From an uncultured Steroidobacter sp. (GTDB taxonomy: Bacteria; Pseudomonadota; Gammaproteobacteria; Steroidobacterales; Steroidobacteraceae): a DNA stretch of 64,000 nucleotides. The stretch spans positions 1-64,000 of the forward strand of contig NZ_CALFXI010000011.1 in NCBI RefSeq assembly GCF_937958065.1, read 5' to 3'. The position numbers were made by a program, and so were the translations under genes. The notes under the pieces were generated by a model. It was given only the letters and a program-made list of their open reading frames with translations, made no database searches and was not told the origin of the DNA. Shown here piece by piece: positions 17,985 to 25,638 of this stretch (its first letter is position 1; every line of letters starts with the position of its first letter).

Positions 17985-18767
17985 TCACTTATGCGAGACC
18001 GCCGCCGTCTCCTCGTCTCCCGTGCCCAGCAAAAACGATTTCAGTTGCCCGGCCAGTCGATCGCAGGCCGTGCTCTGCACCGGCGCGATCAACGGAATCG
18101 GAGCAATGGCGCCGATCATGACCGACGTGCCTTTCACGTCGGTGGTGAGACTGCCGGCGCTGATGCCCTCGCGCAGGTCCCAGATCGTCGCTTCGTAATC
18201 GGATGACTTCTCCCACCAGCCCAAGCCCAGGCAGCCGGCGCCGCCCGGCCCGGCCGCGCAGGCGATGCTGCCGCCACCGTCAGTCTTTTGCGTCACGCCG
18301 TCGACCCACACGATGTAGCGCACGCCCATCTCGGCGACGCGCTCGGATACGCCGGGACGCGACAGAAACGCGGTGAAGCCCTGCGCGTTGGCGGGCGCGG
18401 TGCTCGGCTCGAGCCAGGGATACAACGCGTCGATGAAATGATGGTCCGCGTAGATCTGGAACGGGCCCTTGCTCAGATTACTGCGCGGCTGGAAGTCCTT
18501 GCCCGCGCGTTGCCTCTGGGCAACGCCGGCGGACACCGATTCGCCGACCAGCTCGCGCTCCAGGCAGTCCAGAAATTTATCTTCCGTGCCCGTGCCTTCC
18601 AGATGCGGCTTGGCGAGCAGCACGATCGCCTCCTGCGAGCTGATTTGCGTCGGCGCCTCACGCAACTCCTCGATCTTCGCAGTCATGCAACCGCTGCTCA
18701 GGAGCGTTGTGCCCGTCAGCGCGATGGCCATCGCGAGACGCGCCGAGACAGTGCCGCCAGAGTTCAT
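17985..18767 (-). CDS. Lipoprotein, first gene of the envelope operon
   Basis: A 260-residue protein. The ATG at 18767 lies four bases after AGGAGAAG. A signal sequence ends in lipobox SSGC (about 24-27). The mature part has an initial acidic helix, a mixed alpha/beta body with VSERVAEMGVRYIVWVDGVTQ, a Gly-rich loop containing two cysteines (CAAGPGGAGC), and a hydrophobic stretch MIGAIAPIPLIAPV near residue 220. No family is recognised. It is separated by 174 bases from the Gly/Ser-rich gene and by a promoter-bearing gap from the radical SAM gene, so it probably heads the operon. Confidence 0.65.
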   Translation of the reverse strand: MNSGGTVSARLAMAIALTGTTLLSSGCMTAKIEELREAPTQISSQEAIVLLAKPHLEGTGTEDKFLDCLERELVGESVSAGVAQRQRAGKDFQPRSNLSKGPFQIYADHHFIDALYPWLEPSTAPANAQGFTAFLSRPGVSERVAEMGVRYIVWVDGVTQKTDGGGSIACAAGPGGAGCLGLGWWEKSSDYEATIWDLREGISAGSLTTDVKGTSVMIGAIAPIPLIAPVQSTACDRLAGQLKSFLLGTGDEETAAVSHK

Positions 18768-18886
18768 TGATCTTCTCCTGGGAGTTCACGCCTGCAGAAC
18801 CTCGTCCTGAAGCGTTCGCTGACTTACGGCGATCCGATTCGCCTCCTGCGTCGGCTCACCGGTCGCCTCGCCGACCTTTACGATCG

Positions 18887-18913
18887 AGTATACGCCAGCC
18901 ATTCATACGTCAA
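18887..18913 (-). promoter_or_regulatory. Candidate sigma-70 promoter for the envelope operon
   Basis: On the minus strand TTGACG (18913-18908) and TATACT (18892-18887) are separated by 15 bases, with a G-rich extended region before the -10. The hexamers are good, but the spacing is shorter than the usual 16-18, so activity is uncertain. It lies 120 bases upstream of the first lipoprotein gene in the only sizeable gap before the operon. Confidence 0.45.
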
Positions 18914-19034
18914 TGCCGGGAAAACGCGCAAGCACGTGAGCGACTGAATCGCGATTCGAGCACCGAATGTCAAATGGGCCCTTGGGCCAACACGGCGGCG
19001 TGAATGTGACAGCGCGCCCGCGCGCGCCGGCGCT

Positions 19035-20129
19035 TCAAAGCAACGACAATTGCCGGGACTCGCCGCCACTTGCAGTGGAGCCCGCAACAAACAACGTCGT
19101 GTTGTGCGCAAATCTCTCCCGATGTTTGAGGCCGTATCGAGCGCACGCCGCCGCGAACCGCTGTGCCAGCAGATCGGCGTATTGTCCTTCGCCGCGCTGA
19201 CGATGGCCCCAGCGCGGATCGTTGTCGCGACCGGCGCGCATGTCGTGCAATCTCGACCAGACGTGCCTGGCCTTCAGCGGTTCGTGCTGTTCGAGCCATT
19301 CGCGAAACAAATCCTTCAGCTCGTACGGCAAGCGCAGTAGTACATAACCGGCGGAGCGCGCGCCGGCGGCAGCCGCGGCCTCGATAATTTTTTCCAGCTC
19401 CGAGTCGGTGAGTACCGGAATGACGGGTGCAACCATCACGCCTACGGGAATTCCGGCGGCACTCAAGCTGCGAATGGCTCGCAGTCGCGCGGCCGGCGAG
19501 GCGGTGCGCGGTTCGAGCGTGCGCTTGATGTCATTGTCCAGCGTGGTGACGCTCACCAGCGTGAAGACCAGATTGTCCCTGGCCAGCGGCGCGAGCAGGT
19601 CGATGTCGCGCTCGATCATGGCGCTCTTGGTGATGATGGAGAAAGGATGCCGACGCTTCGCCAGCACTTCTATGATGCTGCGAGTTACACGGTACTCGCG
19701 CTCGATCGGCTGATAGGGATCGGTGTTGGCGCCGATCGTGATCGGCGAGCACCGATAATTGCGCGCCGACAGCTCCTGCTCCAGCAAGCGTGCGGCGTCC
19801 GCCTTGTAGAACAGCTTGGTCTCGAAATCCAGGCCCGGCGACAGGTTCAGGTAGCCGTGCGAGGGCCGGGCGTAACAATAGATGCAGCCGTGCTCACAGC
19901 CGCGATAGGGATTGATCGACTGATCGAAGGGAATATCAGGCGATTTGTTGCGACTGATGATGGAGCGCGCCGGTTCCGGCTGCACCGTGGTCGGCAGCGG
20001 CGGCAGTTCCTGATCCAGACTGCCCCAGCCATCGTCCACTGCTTCGGCGCGCGTGGGTTCAAAGCGCCCAGCGGGATTCGACACGGCGCCGCGTCCAATG
20101 CGAACAGCAGGGCGAATCGGGCTGGGCAT
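19035..20129 (-). CDS. PA0069-family radical SAM protein
   Basis: A 364-residue radical SAM protein. The cluster motif GCEHGCIYCYARPSHGY gives the CxxxCxxC triad near residue 87. Other family marks are NPYRGCEHGC, the GANTDPYQPIEREYRVTR block and FSIITKSAMIERDIDLL. The overall layout resembles the PA0069/Rv2578c group related to spore photoproduct lyase; the reaction is not known. The ATG at 20129 matches the usual family start; an earlier in-frame start at 20165 is possible. The C-terminus carries GHRQRGEGQYADLL, typical of the group. It is preceded on the same strand by an MFS transporter gene. Confidence 0.85.
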   Translation of the reverse strand: MPSPIRPAVRIGRGAVSNPAGRFEPTRAEAVDDGWGSLDQELPPLPTTVQPEPARSIISRNKSPDIPFDQSINPYRGCEHGCIYCYARPSHGYLNLSPGLDFETKLFYKADAARLLEQELSARNYRCSPITIGANTDPYQPIEREYRVTRSIIEVLAKRRHPFSIITKSAMIERDIDLLAPLARDNLVFTLVSVTTLDNDIKRTLEPRTASPAARLRAIRSLSAAGIPVGVMVAPVIPVLTDSELEKIIEAAAAAGARSAGYVLLRLPYELKDLFREWLEQHEPLKARHVWSRLHDMRAGRDNDPRWGHRQRGEGQYADLLAQRFAAACARYGLKHRERFAHNTTLFVAGSTASGGESRQLSLL

Positions 20130-20177
20130 GGCAGGATCGTACTGGATATAAACCCAGGCAAGCAAGCCCGGCGCGCG

Positions 20178-21410
20178 CTATTTTTTCTGCTCGGGGAACT
20201 GCTGCATCTTCCACAGCACCGGAAAGAACCGCGTCCACAATCCAGTGACCACGAGCGTCGCGACACCGCCGATGAGCACGGCGCGCACCGCGCCCCACCA
20301 CTTCGCCATCAGGCCGGATTCGAAATCGCCCAGCTCGTTCGACGCACCGATGAACACCGAGCTGACCGCGCTCACCCGGCCGCGGATGTAATCCGGCGTG
20401 TCCAGCTGCACCAGCAGATGGCGCACGTACACGCTCACCATGTCGGATGCACCGAGCACCACCAATGCCACCATGGAGAGATAGAAGTTGGTGCTGAGAC
20501 CGAACACGATGGTCGCGATACCGAACATCGCGACACCACCGAACATCCACGAGCCGACGTGGCGCGAGATCGGGCTCAACGCCAGCAACAAGCCACACGC
20601 GGCGGCACCGATGCCCGGCGCGGTTCGTAGCAGACCGAGCCCGGTCGGACCGACGTGAAGAATGTCGCTCGCGAACATCGGCATCAGCGCGGTCGCGCCG
20701 CCGAGCATCACCGCGAACAGGTCCAGTGAGATCGCGCCCAACACCACCGGCCGCGAGCGCACGAACTTCAGCCCGGACAGCAGCGTCTCCAAGCTCAGCG
20801 GCTCGCGCGTCGCGTTCACCGGCTCACTCGCGCCACGCACTTGAAACATCAACAGCGCGGCAGTCAGCGCCAGCGTCATGACGGTCGCGTAAACGACCGA
20901 CGGCCCCGCCAGGTAGAGCACGCCGCCGACCGCCGGCCCGATGATGGTGGCGACCTGCTGAGAGGATGAATTCAATGCGACCGCGCGCCGGAACGCATCG
21001 GCCGGCACCAGATTCGGCAACAGCGACTGCGCCCCTGGCATCGCGAACGCGCGAGAAGCTCCCAGCGCCATCATGACCAGGAAGATCGGCCACGCGGACA
21101 ACGAGCCGTGCAGCGTCATGAGCAGCAACGCCAGCGCGCAGATCGAGCTCGTCAGATAGCACGTGGTGACGATGCGGGCGCGGTTGTAATGGTCCGCGGC
21201 ATGACCGGCCGGAAGAATCAGCGTGACGAACGGAATGAACTGCGACAGTCCGATCAGACCCAGGTCGAGCGGATCCCCGGTGATGTCGTACATCTGCCAG
21301 CCCACCGCGACCACCTGGATCTGCGCGCCAAGCGAGGCAAGAAAGCGTCCGCCGATGAAACGCAATACATTGGGGTGGCGCAGCACGCTGGGCGCGCTCG
21401 GACTGGTCAT
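20178..21410 (-). CDS. MFS transporter, EntS-like
   Basis: A 410-residue major facilitator with about twelve hydrophobic segments. It opens with the motif RFIGGRFLASLGAQIQVVAVGWQMYDITGDPLDLGLIG typical of the MFS_3 / enterobactin-exporter-like group (key residues GGRFLAS and the A-like motif GHAADHYNRARI). The family includes efflux proteins for siderophores, macrolides and other small molecules; the substrate here cannot be read from sequence. The ATG at 21410 is clear. It follows the PhyK-like kinase gene on the same strand by 85 bases and may be read through from the stress operon, but no functional link is evident. Confidence 0.85.
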   Translation of the reverse strand: MTSPSAPSVLRHPNVLRFIGGRFLASLGAQIQVVAVGWQMYDITGDPLDLGLIGLSQFIPFVTLILPAGHAADHYNRARIVTTCYLTSSICALALLLMTLHGSLSAWPIFLVMMALGASRAFAMPGAQSLLPNLVPADAFRRAVALNSSSQQVATIIGPAVGGVLYLAGPSVVYATVMTLALTAALLMFQVRGASEPVNATREPLSLETLLSGLKFVRSRPVVLGAISLDLFAVMLGGATALMPMFASDILHVGPTGLGLLRTAPGIGAAACGLLLALSPISRHVGSWMFGGVAMFGIATIVFGLSTNFYLSMVALVVLGASDMVSVYVRHLLVQLDTPDYIRGRVSAVSSVFIGASNELGDFESGLMAKWWGAVRAVLIGGVATLVVTGLWTRFFPVLWKMQQFPEQKK

Positions 21411-21495
21411 GCGGTGCCGGGAAGGAGGCCTTTACAGACGCGCCAGGATACTGGGGCCGGCGGTAAAGACCCAGGCTGGAGCGATCGGATTTTTG

Positions 21496-23388
21496 TCAGG
21501 CCCGCTTGGGTTCCTCGGTCGGCGCGGGCGGCCGCTCGGGCGCAGGCGACGTCTCGGCCACCGGGCCGGGTTGCGTGATGCCGGACACATTGTGAGCGCT
21601 CGGCACATGGGCCGCGTGGTGGACCCCATGCTTCTTCTCGGTCGGCTTGATGTGCGCCGGAAACTTGACCTGCACGACCGTGCCCTCGTCGACGCGCGTT
21701 TCCAGCTCGCCTCGCAGCTGCCGGACGAACGCCTCGATGAGCGAGCGGCCCAGGCCGCTGTGATCATGCGTGCTGGCGGCCATGTCGAAGCCGGTGCCGT
21801 CGTCGCGAATGGTCAGCAGCAGCATCGAAGGCGAATCGCGCGTGATCTGCACCTGGATGTGGCCGCCATCGCGCTCGTTGAACGCATGCTTGTAGGCGTT
21901 GGTGATCGCTTCGGTGACCAGCAAGCCCAGCGGCACCGCCACGTCCGGGCCGATGACTTCGCTGGGCGAGTCGACCGCCAGCTCGACATTGCGCCCGCGG
22001 GACAGACCGCCCCGCCGCAGCTCCGCGCACAAGTCTTCCAGGAACCACTTCAGGTCGATCTCCTGCAGGCTCTCGGATTCATACAAGCGTCGGTGCAACG
22101 TCGCGAGCGCGTTGATACGACTGCGTGCTTCGGCGAACGCAACTTCCGCTCGCGGATCACGGATACGGCGTGCGTGCAGATTCAGCAGGCTCATTACCAG
22201 CTGCAGATTGTTCTTGACCCGGTGATGAATCTCGCGCACCAGGATTTCTTTCTGCTGGAGCGAGTCGCGCAGCTCGTTCTCGCGCGCCGACAACAGATCC
22301 GCCATGCGCGAGAACGTTTCTCCCAGGCTGCGAATTTCCGCCGGCGCGGCACTCACGCGCTCGGGACGCACGCTGTGACGTCCCGCTGCATACGCTGAAG
22401 TGATGCGCTCCAGATAGGTGATCCAGCGCACCACCAGGTGCTCGATGCCGAACCAGACCACCGCGATCGCCAGCGCCCACATCAGCAAGGGCGTGAACAC
22501 ACCCCACGCCACCTGCAGCGCCAGCGGACCGATGGCCGTCAGCACCGGCGTTCCCAGGATCACGAAGATGCGGCCGCCGAGCAGCGGACTGATGGCGTAC
22601 AGCCGCCACGTTCCATCATGGCCGCGCGCGCGGAAGGTCTGCGTCTGACCGCCCTGCATGTGCTCACGCAGATGCTCGTTGACCATGTCGCGCGCGGGCA
22701 GCGGTGAGCGGGTCGGCGAGCGCTCCGCTTCGCCGGTGATGATCTCGCCCTGACTGTCGAGCAACGCGAAGGCGGTATCGTCGCTCTCGTTGCCGTAATG
22801 ATAACGGCGCGTCAGCCAGTCCAACCCGATGAACAGCGCCACCGCGCCGCGAATGACGCCGTTCTCGTCGACCAGCGGCACCGCGGTGACGATGCCCCAC
22901 GTGCCGAGCCAGCGGCTGACGATCAGGTCGCTGATGACGAACGCATCGCCGCTCATCACCGAGATGAACCACTGCCGGTCGGCGACATTCACCTCATTGC
23001 GGGTGGGGCTCGAGGAGCAGGTGAAGTCGCCCTTGGCATCGACGACCGACGCGCCCGAGTATTGATCCAACCCGGCGATGGCTCGTTGCAGGGCGCGCCG
23101 ACAGGCCGGACCCTGGCTGCGCACGTCCGGCTGGGCGGCCAGACTCGTGAGGATCTCGCGCGACGCCGAGATCATGTTGACTTGTTCGGTCGCGGACAGC
23201 TGCGCGGCCTGCGCGAGATTCTGCTCCAGAATGCGCATGCTGCTGTTGTAGCTGGAGATCGCCTGCAACACGGCGAGCGCACCCGGCGCCAGCATGGCGA
23301 TGCCGACGATCAGCACGAGACGCGGACGCAGGCCCGCATTGCGGCCAAACCAGGAACGCGGCGCGGCGACGATCTTGGCGCTCTTCAA
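21496..23388 (-). CDS. phyK: dCache-type HisKA_2 sensor histidine kinase (PhyK-like)
   Basis: A 630-residue sensor kinase. It starts with TTG at 23388, eight bases after GGGGAG; there is no ATG before the first membrane helix. TM1 is at about 22-45, a periplasmic dCache-like domain at 50-285, TM2 at 290-318, then a HAMP-like linker. The dimerisation domain is of the HisKA_2/HWE class (EIHHRVKNNLQLVMSLL, phospho-acceptor His388 or 389), followed by HATPase blocks TEAITNAYKHAF and RDDGTGFD. The last 50 residues are a Pro-rich tail. HisKA_2 kinases are the known phosphodonors for PhyR in the alphaproteobacterial stress response. The gene lies 34 bases after ecfG on the same strand, which strongly supports that role. 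The gene name is inferred. Confidence 0.85.
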   Translation of the reverse strand: MKSAKIVAAPRSWFGRNAGLRPRLVLIVGIAMLAPGALAVLQAISSYNSSMRILEQNLAQAAQLSATEQVNMISASREILTSLAAQPDVRSQGPACRRALQRAIAGLDQYSGASVVDAKGDFTCSSSPTRNEVNVADRQWFISVMSGDAFVISDLIVSRWLGTWGIVTAVPLVDENGVIRGAVALFIGLDWLTRRYHYGNESDDTAFALLDSQGEIITGEAERSPTRSPLPARDMVNEHLREHMQGGQTQTFRARGHDGTWRLYAISPLLGGRIFVILGTPVLTAIGPLALQVAWGVFTPLLMWALAIAVVWFGIEHLVVRWITYLERITSAYAAGRHSVRPERVSAAPAEIRSLGETFSRMADLLSARENELRDSLQQKEILVREIHHRVKNNLQLVMSLLNLHARRIRDPRAEVAFAEARSRINALATLHRRLYESESLQEIDLKWFLEDLCAELRRGGLSRGRNVELAVDSPSEVIGPDVAVPLGLLVTEAITNAYKHAFNERDGGHIQVQITRDSPSMLLLTIRDDGTGFDMAASTHDHSGLGRSLIEAFVRQLRGELETRVDEGTVVQVKFPAHIKPTEKKHGVHHAAHVPSAHNVSGITQPGPVAETSPAPERPPAPTEEPKRA

Positions 23389-23422
23389 GCAGCGACTCCC
23401 CGCAGCGAAAAACCCCCGGAGC

Positions 23423-23995
23423 TCAGGACACGCCCGAGCGCCGCTCGTTGCCTATATTGGACTCGCCGAGAGAGTTCACCGCGGGCAAAGTCCCGGTCAC
23501 TTGAGTGGCGTCCTCGCCCAGCAGCTCGACCAGGCGATCGCGAGCACGCGCTATGCGGCTCTTGATCGTACCGACCGCGACCTGGCAGACGTCTGCGGCT
23601 TCTTCGTACGACAGACCGGTCGCACAGACCAGCACCAGCGCTTCGCGCTGATCCACTGGCAGCTCCTGGAGCGCCCGGTTCAGGTCGCGCAGGTGCAGCT
23701 TGGCGTCATGATCCGGCGCGATCGCCATCTGCGAGGCGCAGATGCCGTCCGGATCCTCGATTTCGAACTTCCGGTGACGCAGCTCGGAGTAGTAGCAATT
23801 GCGCAGAATCGTGAACAGCCAGGCCTTGAGGTTGCTGCCCGTCTGGAATTGCTCACGGTTGGTCCACGCCTTGAGCACCGTGTCCTGCACCAGGTCGTCG
23901 GCGCGGGCCGGATCGCCGCACAGGGAACGTCCGAACGCACGCAGGGCCGGCAGCAATGCCGTCACCTGATCGAGAAATTTATCCTGGCCGGTCAT
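23423..23995 (-). CDS. ecfG: ECF sigma factor of the EcfG general-stress type
   Basis: A 190-residue ECF sigma factor. Region 2 contains ALRAFGRSLCGDPARADDLVQDTVLKAW, the EcfG-type sequence (key residues RAFGRSL and ADDLVQ). Region 4 contains LSYEEAADVCQVAVGTIKSRIARAR with a preceding LPVDQREALVLV. The ATG at 23995 gives the normal length; a TTG at 24022 overlapping the NepR stop as TTGA is an alternative coupled start. It directs RNA polymerase to stress promoters of the form GGAAC-N16/17-CGTT, three of which are visible nearby. It is encoded directly after its presumed anti-sigma factor NepR, the classic arrangement. Confidence 0.9.
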   Translation of the reverse strand: MTGQDKFLDQVTALLPALRAFGRSLCGDPARADDLVQDTVLKAWTNREQFQTGSNLKAWLFTILRNCYYSELRHRKFEIEDPDGICASQMAIAPDHDAKLHLRDLNRALQELPVDQREALVLVCATGLSYEEAADVCQVAVGTIKSRIARARDRLVELLGEDATQVTGTLPAVNSLGESNIGNERRSGVS

Positions 23996-24018
23996 GGGCG
24001 GCGCTCCCGGTGCGCCGC

Positions 24019-24204
24019 TCAAGCGCCACGCTCCTTGTCTTCCAGCTGCTTCAGCAGCTGCTTGAACTCATCGGGCACGGGCTCGTCCATGACGTCGGTG
24101 AACATGCGCTTCAAGCGCGCACCGAGCCACTCGGGGACTTGCTCCGTCGCCGCGCTCGCAGCCGGTGCTTCGACGGGCTCGTCAGGCTTGGTTTGCTCAC
24201 TCAT
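24019..24204 (-). CDS. nepR: NepR-type anti-sigma factor
   Basis: A 61-residue acidic protein; starts at 24204 and 24210 are both possible and neither has a strong ribosome-binding site. The core PEWLGARLKRMFTDVMDE is followed by PDEFKQLLKQLE, the two amphipathic helices that bind either EcfG or phosphorylated PhyR. The N-terminal 25 residues are disordered Ala/Pro/Glu, as in known NepR proteins. Its stop is four bases inside the possible TTG start of ecfG. In the known pathway it sequesters EcfG until PhyR-P draws it away by mimicking sigma. Expression is probably from the EcfG-type promoter at 24294-24269, making a positive feedback loop. Confidence 0.85.
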   Translation of the reverse strand: MSEQTKPDEPVEAPAASAATEQVPEWLGARLKRMFTDVMDEPVPDEFKQLLKQLEDKERGA

Positions 24205-24268
24205 GATCATGGCTGATTCAGGTAGTAGCACGGCTAAAGCCGGCAGGGTCGGTTCAGTTGGGGGAGGA

Positions 24269-24294
24269 AACGCCTGGCGTCGTGAAAAAGTTCC
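24269..24294 (-). promoter_or_regulatory. EcfG-type promoter of nepR-ecfG
   Basis: On the minus strand GGAAC (24294-24290) and CGTT (24272-24269) are separated by exactly 17 bases, matching the GGAAC-N16/17-CGTT consensus established for EcfG sigma factors. It lies about 60 bases upstream of the nepR start and implies autoregulation. Confidence 0.85.
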
Positions 24295-24393
24295 AGGGAG
24301 TAAGGAACCTTCCACCCCCTTCGTACATAGTATTGCTGCATTCTTCCTGGAGCGCCGCTGCGCGCCGCCAAAGAAACCGTATTAGGAGTCTCC

Positions 24394-25164
24394 ATGGCCT
24401 TAGCTCACGCCATCGCCGAACACCTGCCCTATCTGCGCCGGTACGCCCGCGCGCTGTGTGGCACGCAGAAAAGTGGCGATGCTTATGTCCGGGCATGTCT
24501 GGAAGCGATCGTTGCCGACACTTCGGTTCTGGATGCTCGCCTGTCACCAAGGGTTGGCCTGTACCGCTTGTTCCACAAGCTGTGGAACAGCGCGCACATC
24601 GAGGTGCCCGCCGCCTCGGCGAAGCGCGATGCCGACGGCGTCGAACGACGCCTGAGCGAGCTCACGCCGGCGCGCCGCCAGGCGCTGCTGCTCACCGCGA
24701 TGGAAGGCTTCAACATCAGCGACGCCGCCAACATCCTCAGCGTCGATGAAGAGGAAGTGAAGCAGATGGTCAGCCAGGCGGTGCGCGAGATTTCCAACCA
24801 GCCCAGCACCAAGGTGCTCATCATCGAAGACGAGCCCATCATTTCGCTGGACCTGCAGAGCATCGTGCGCGAGATGGGCCACACGGTCGCCGCGATCGCC
24901 ACGACCCGCGACGAAGCCGTGCGCGCCGCGCGCAAGACGGAGCCGGGCCTGGTGCTGGCGGACATCAAGCTCGCCGACGGCAGCTCCGGCATCGATGCGG
25001 TCCGTCAGATCCTGAGCGAAGTGGATGTGCCGATCGTGTTCATCACCGCGTATCCGGAGCGCCTGCTGACAGGCGAGCGTCCGGAGCCTACATTCCTGGT
25101 GACCAAGCCGTTCGTGCCCGAGACGGTGCGCGTCGCGGTCAGCCAGGCGCTGCTGTTTGCCTGA
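24394..25164 (+). CDS. phyR: PhyR stress response regulator / anti-anti-sigma factor
   Basis: A 256-residue protein; the ATG at 24394 follows AGGAG. Residues 1-130 mimic an ECF sigma factor (a region-2-like helix bundle, then LTPARRQALLLTAMEGFNISDAAN as region 4). Residues 138-256 are a receiver domain with the acidic pair E145/D146, phospho-acceptor D190 in VLADIKLADGSSG, T218 and K238. The stretch FITAYPERLLTGERPEPTF is diagnostic of PhyR. Phosphorylation frees the sigma-like part to bind NepR. It is transcribed divergently from nepR-ecfG and followed by two terminators. I see no correctly spaced EcfG promoter before it, so basal expression may use another sigma factor. Confidence 0.95.
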   Translation: MALAHAIAEHLPYLRRYARALCGTQKSGDAYVRACLEAIVADTSVLDARLSPRVGLYRLFHKLWNSAHIEVPAASAKRDADGVERRLSELTPARRQALLLTAMEGFNISDAANILSVDEEEVKQMVSQAVREISNQPSTKVLIIEDEPIISLDLQSIVREMGHTVAAIATTRDEAVRAARKTEPGLVLADIKLADGSSGIDAVRQILSEVDVPIVFITAYPERLLTGERPEPTFLVTKPFVPETVRVAVSQALLFA

Positions 25165-25172
25165 TAAAAAAG

Positions 25173-25192
25173 CGGGGCCTGTCGGGGCCCCG
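25173..25192 (+). terminator. First terminator hairpin after phyR
   Basis: Stem CGGGGCC (25173-25179), loop TGTCGG, stem GGCCCCG (25186-25192), with an A-run upstream. It has no T-run on the plus strand, but on the minus strand the A-run reads as T, so it may work better leftward, behind the DUF1328 gene. Its 20-base core is identical to the second hairpin. Confidence 0.65.
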
Positions 25193-25215
25193 TCGTCATC
25201 TGGGATTCAAAAAAA

Positions 25216-25242
25216 CGGGGCCTGTCGGGGCCCCGTTTTTTT
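25216..25242. terminator. Second, bidirectional terminator
   Basis: An exact copy of the previous hairpin core: CGGGGCC at 25216-25222 and GGCCCCG at 25229-25235. It is followed by seven T residues and preceded by an A-run of seven. It should stop both phyR transcription and leftward transcription of the DUF1328 gene. Confidence 0.9.
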
Positions 25243-25258
25243 ACTCGTGTAATGGTCG

Positions 25259-25432
25259 TCAGACTGGAGGCTTGCCGCGCAATGCGCCACCCACCAGTGC
25301 GACCAGAGTCAGCACCAGGAAGATGAAGAACAGAATCTTCGCGATACCCGCCGCGGCGCCGGCAATGCTGGTGAAGCCCAGCACGGCGGCGATGATCGCG
25401 ACTACAAAGAACGTCAGCGCCCAAGACAGCAT
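25259..25432 (-). CDS. DUF1328 small membrane protein (stress regulon)
   Basis: A 57-residue protein; the ATG at 25432 follows GGAGGTTCAC, and an ATG four codons earlier is less well placed. It consists of two hydrophobic helices separated by GFTSIAGAAAGIAKILFF, the DUF1328/YtjA signature. These tiny inner-membrane proteins are widespread and of unknown function. A perfect EcfG-type promoter (25533-25509) lies 77 bases upstream, so it is predicted to be induced by general stress through the adjacent PhyR-EcfG system. The shared bidirectional terminator closes the gene. Confidence 0.9.
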   Translation of the reverse strand: MLSWALTFFVVAIIAAVLGFTSIAGAAAGIAKILFFIFLVLTLVALVGGALRGKPPV

Positions 25433-25508
25433 GTGAACCTCCATACCCCTCGTTGAGAATCTCCAGCTCGCGAGGTCCTCCTTGCATCGCGCGCCGCTTC
25501 ATTGTCGC

Positions 25509-25533
25509 AACGCGTGAGGTTATGTCCGGTTCC
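25509..25533 (-). promoter_or_regulatory. EcfG-type promoter of the DUF1328 gene
   Basis: On the minus strand GGAAC (25533-25529), 16 bases, then CGTT (25512-25509). It is an exact consensus match and lies back to back with the plus-strand promoter at 25547. Confidence 0.85.
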
Positions 25534-25546
25534 GGCTCGAAAATCC

Positions 25547-25571
25547 GGAACCCGGCGCGGGCGTAAACGTT
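25547..25571 (+). promoter_or_regulatory. EcfG-type promoter of the small lipoprotein gene
   Basis: GGAAC (25547-25551), 16 bases, CGTT (25568-25571). It is an exact consensus match, 68 bases upstream of the start at 25639. The two divergent -35 elements are only 13 bases apart. Confidence 0.85.
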
Positions 25572-25638
25572 TTTCTGACGGCTCCCCTTGCCCGATTACA
25601 AACGAAAGCGCCGGCCTGCGGGCCGCGGAGGAAACATC

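Noticed and set aside
4143..18767. Type VI secretion or Zorya defence system
   Set aside because: Kinase and FHA genes recall type VI regulation and ExbB-like genes recall Zorya, but no Tss genes, no ZorC/D/E-like helicase or nuclease and no OmpA-type peptidoglycan-binding domain are present.
24304..24325. GGAAC followed by CGTA on the plus strand, as a possible EcfG promoter for phyR
   Set aside because: The spacer is 13 bases instead of 16-17 and the -10 is CGTA rather than CGTT.
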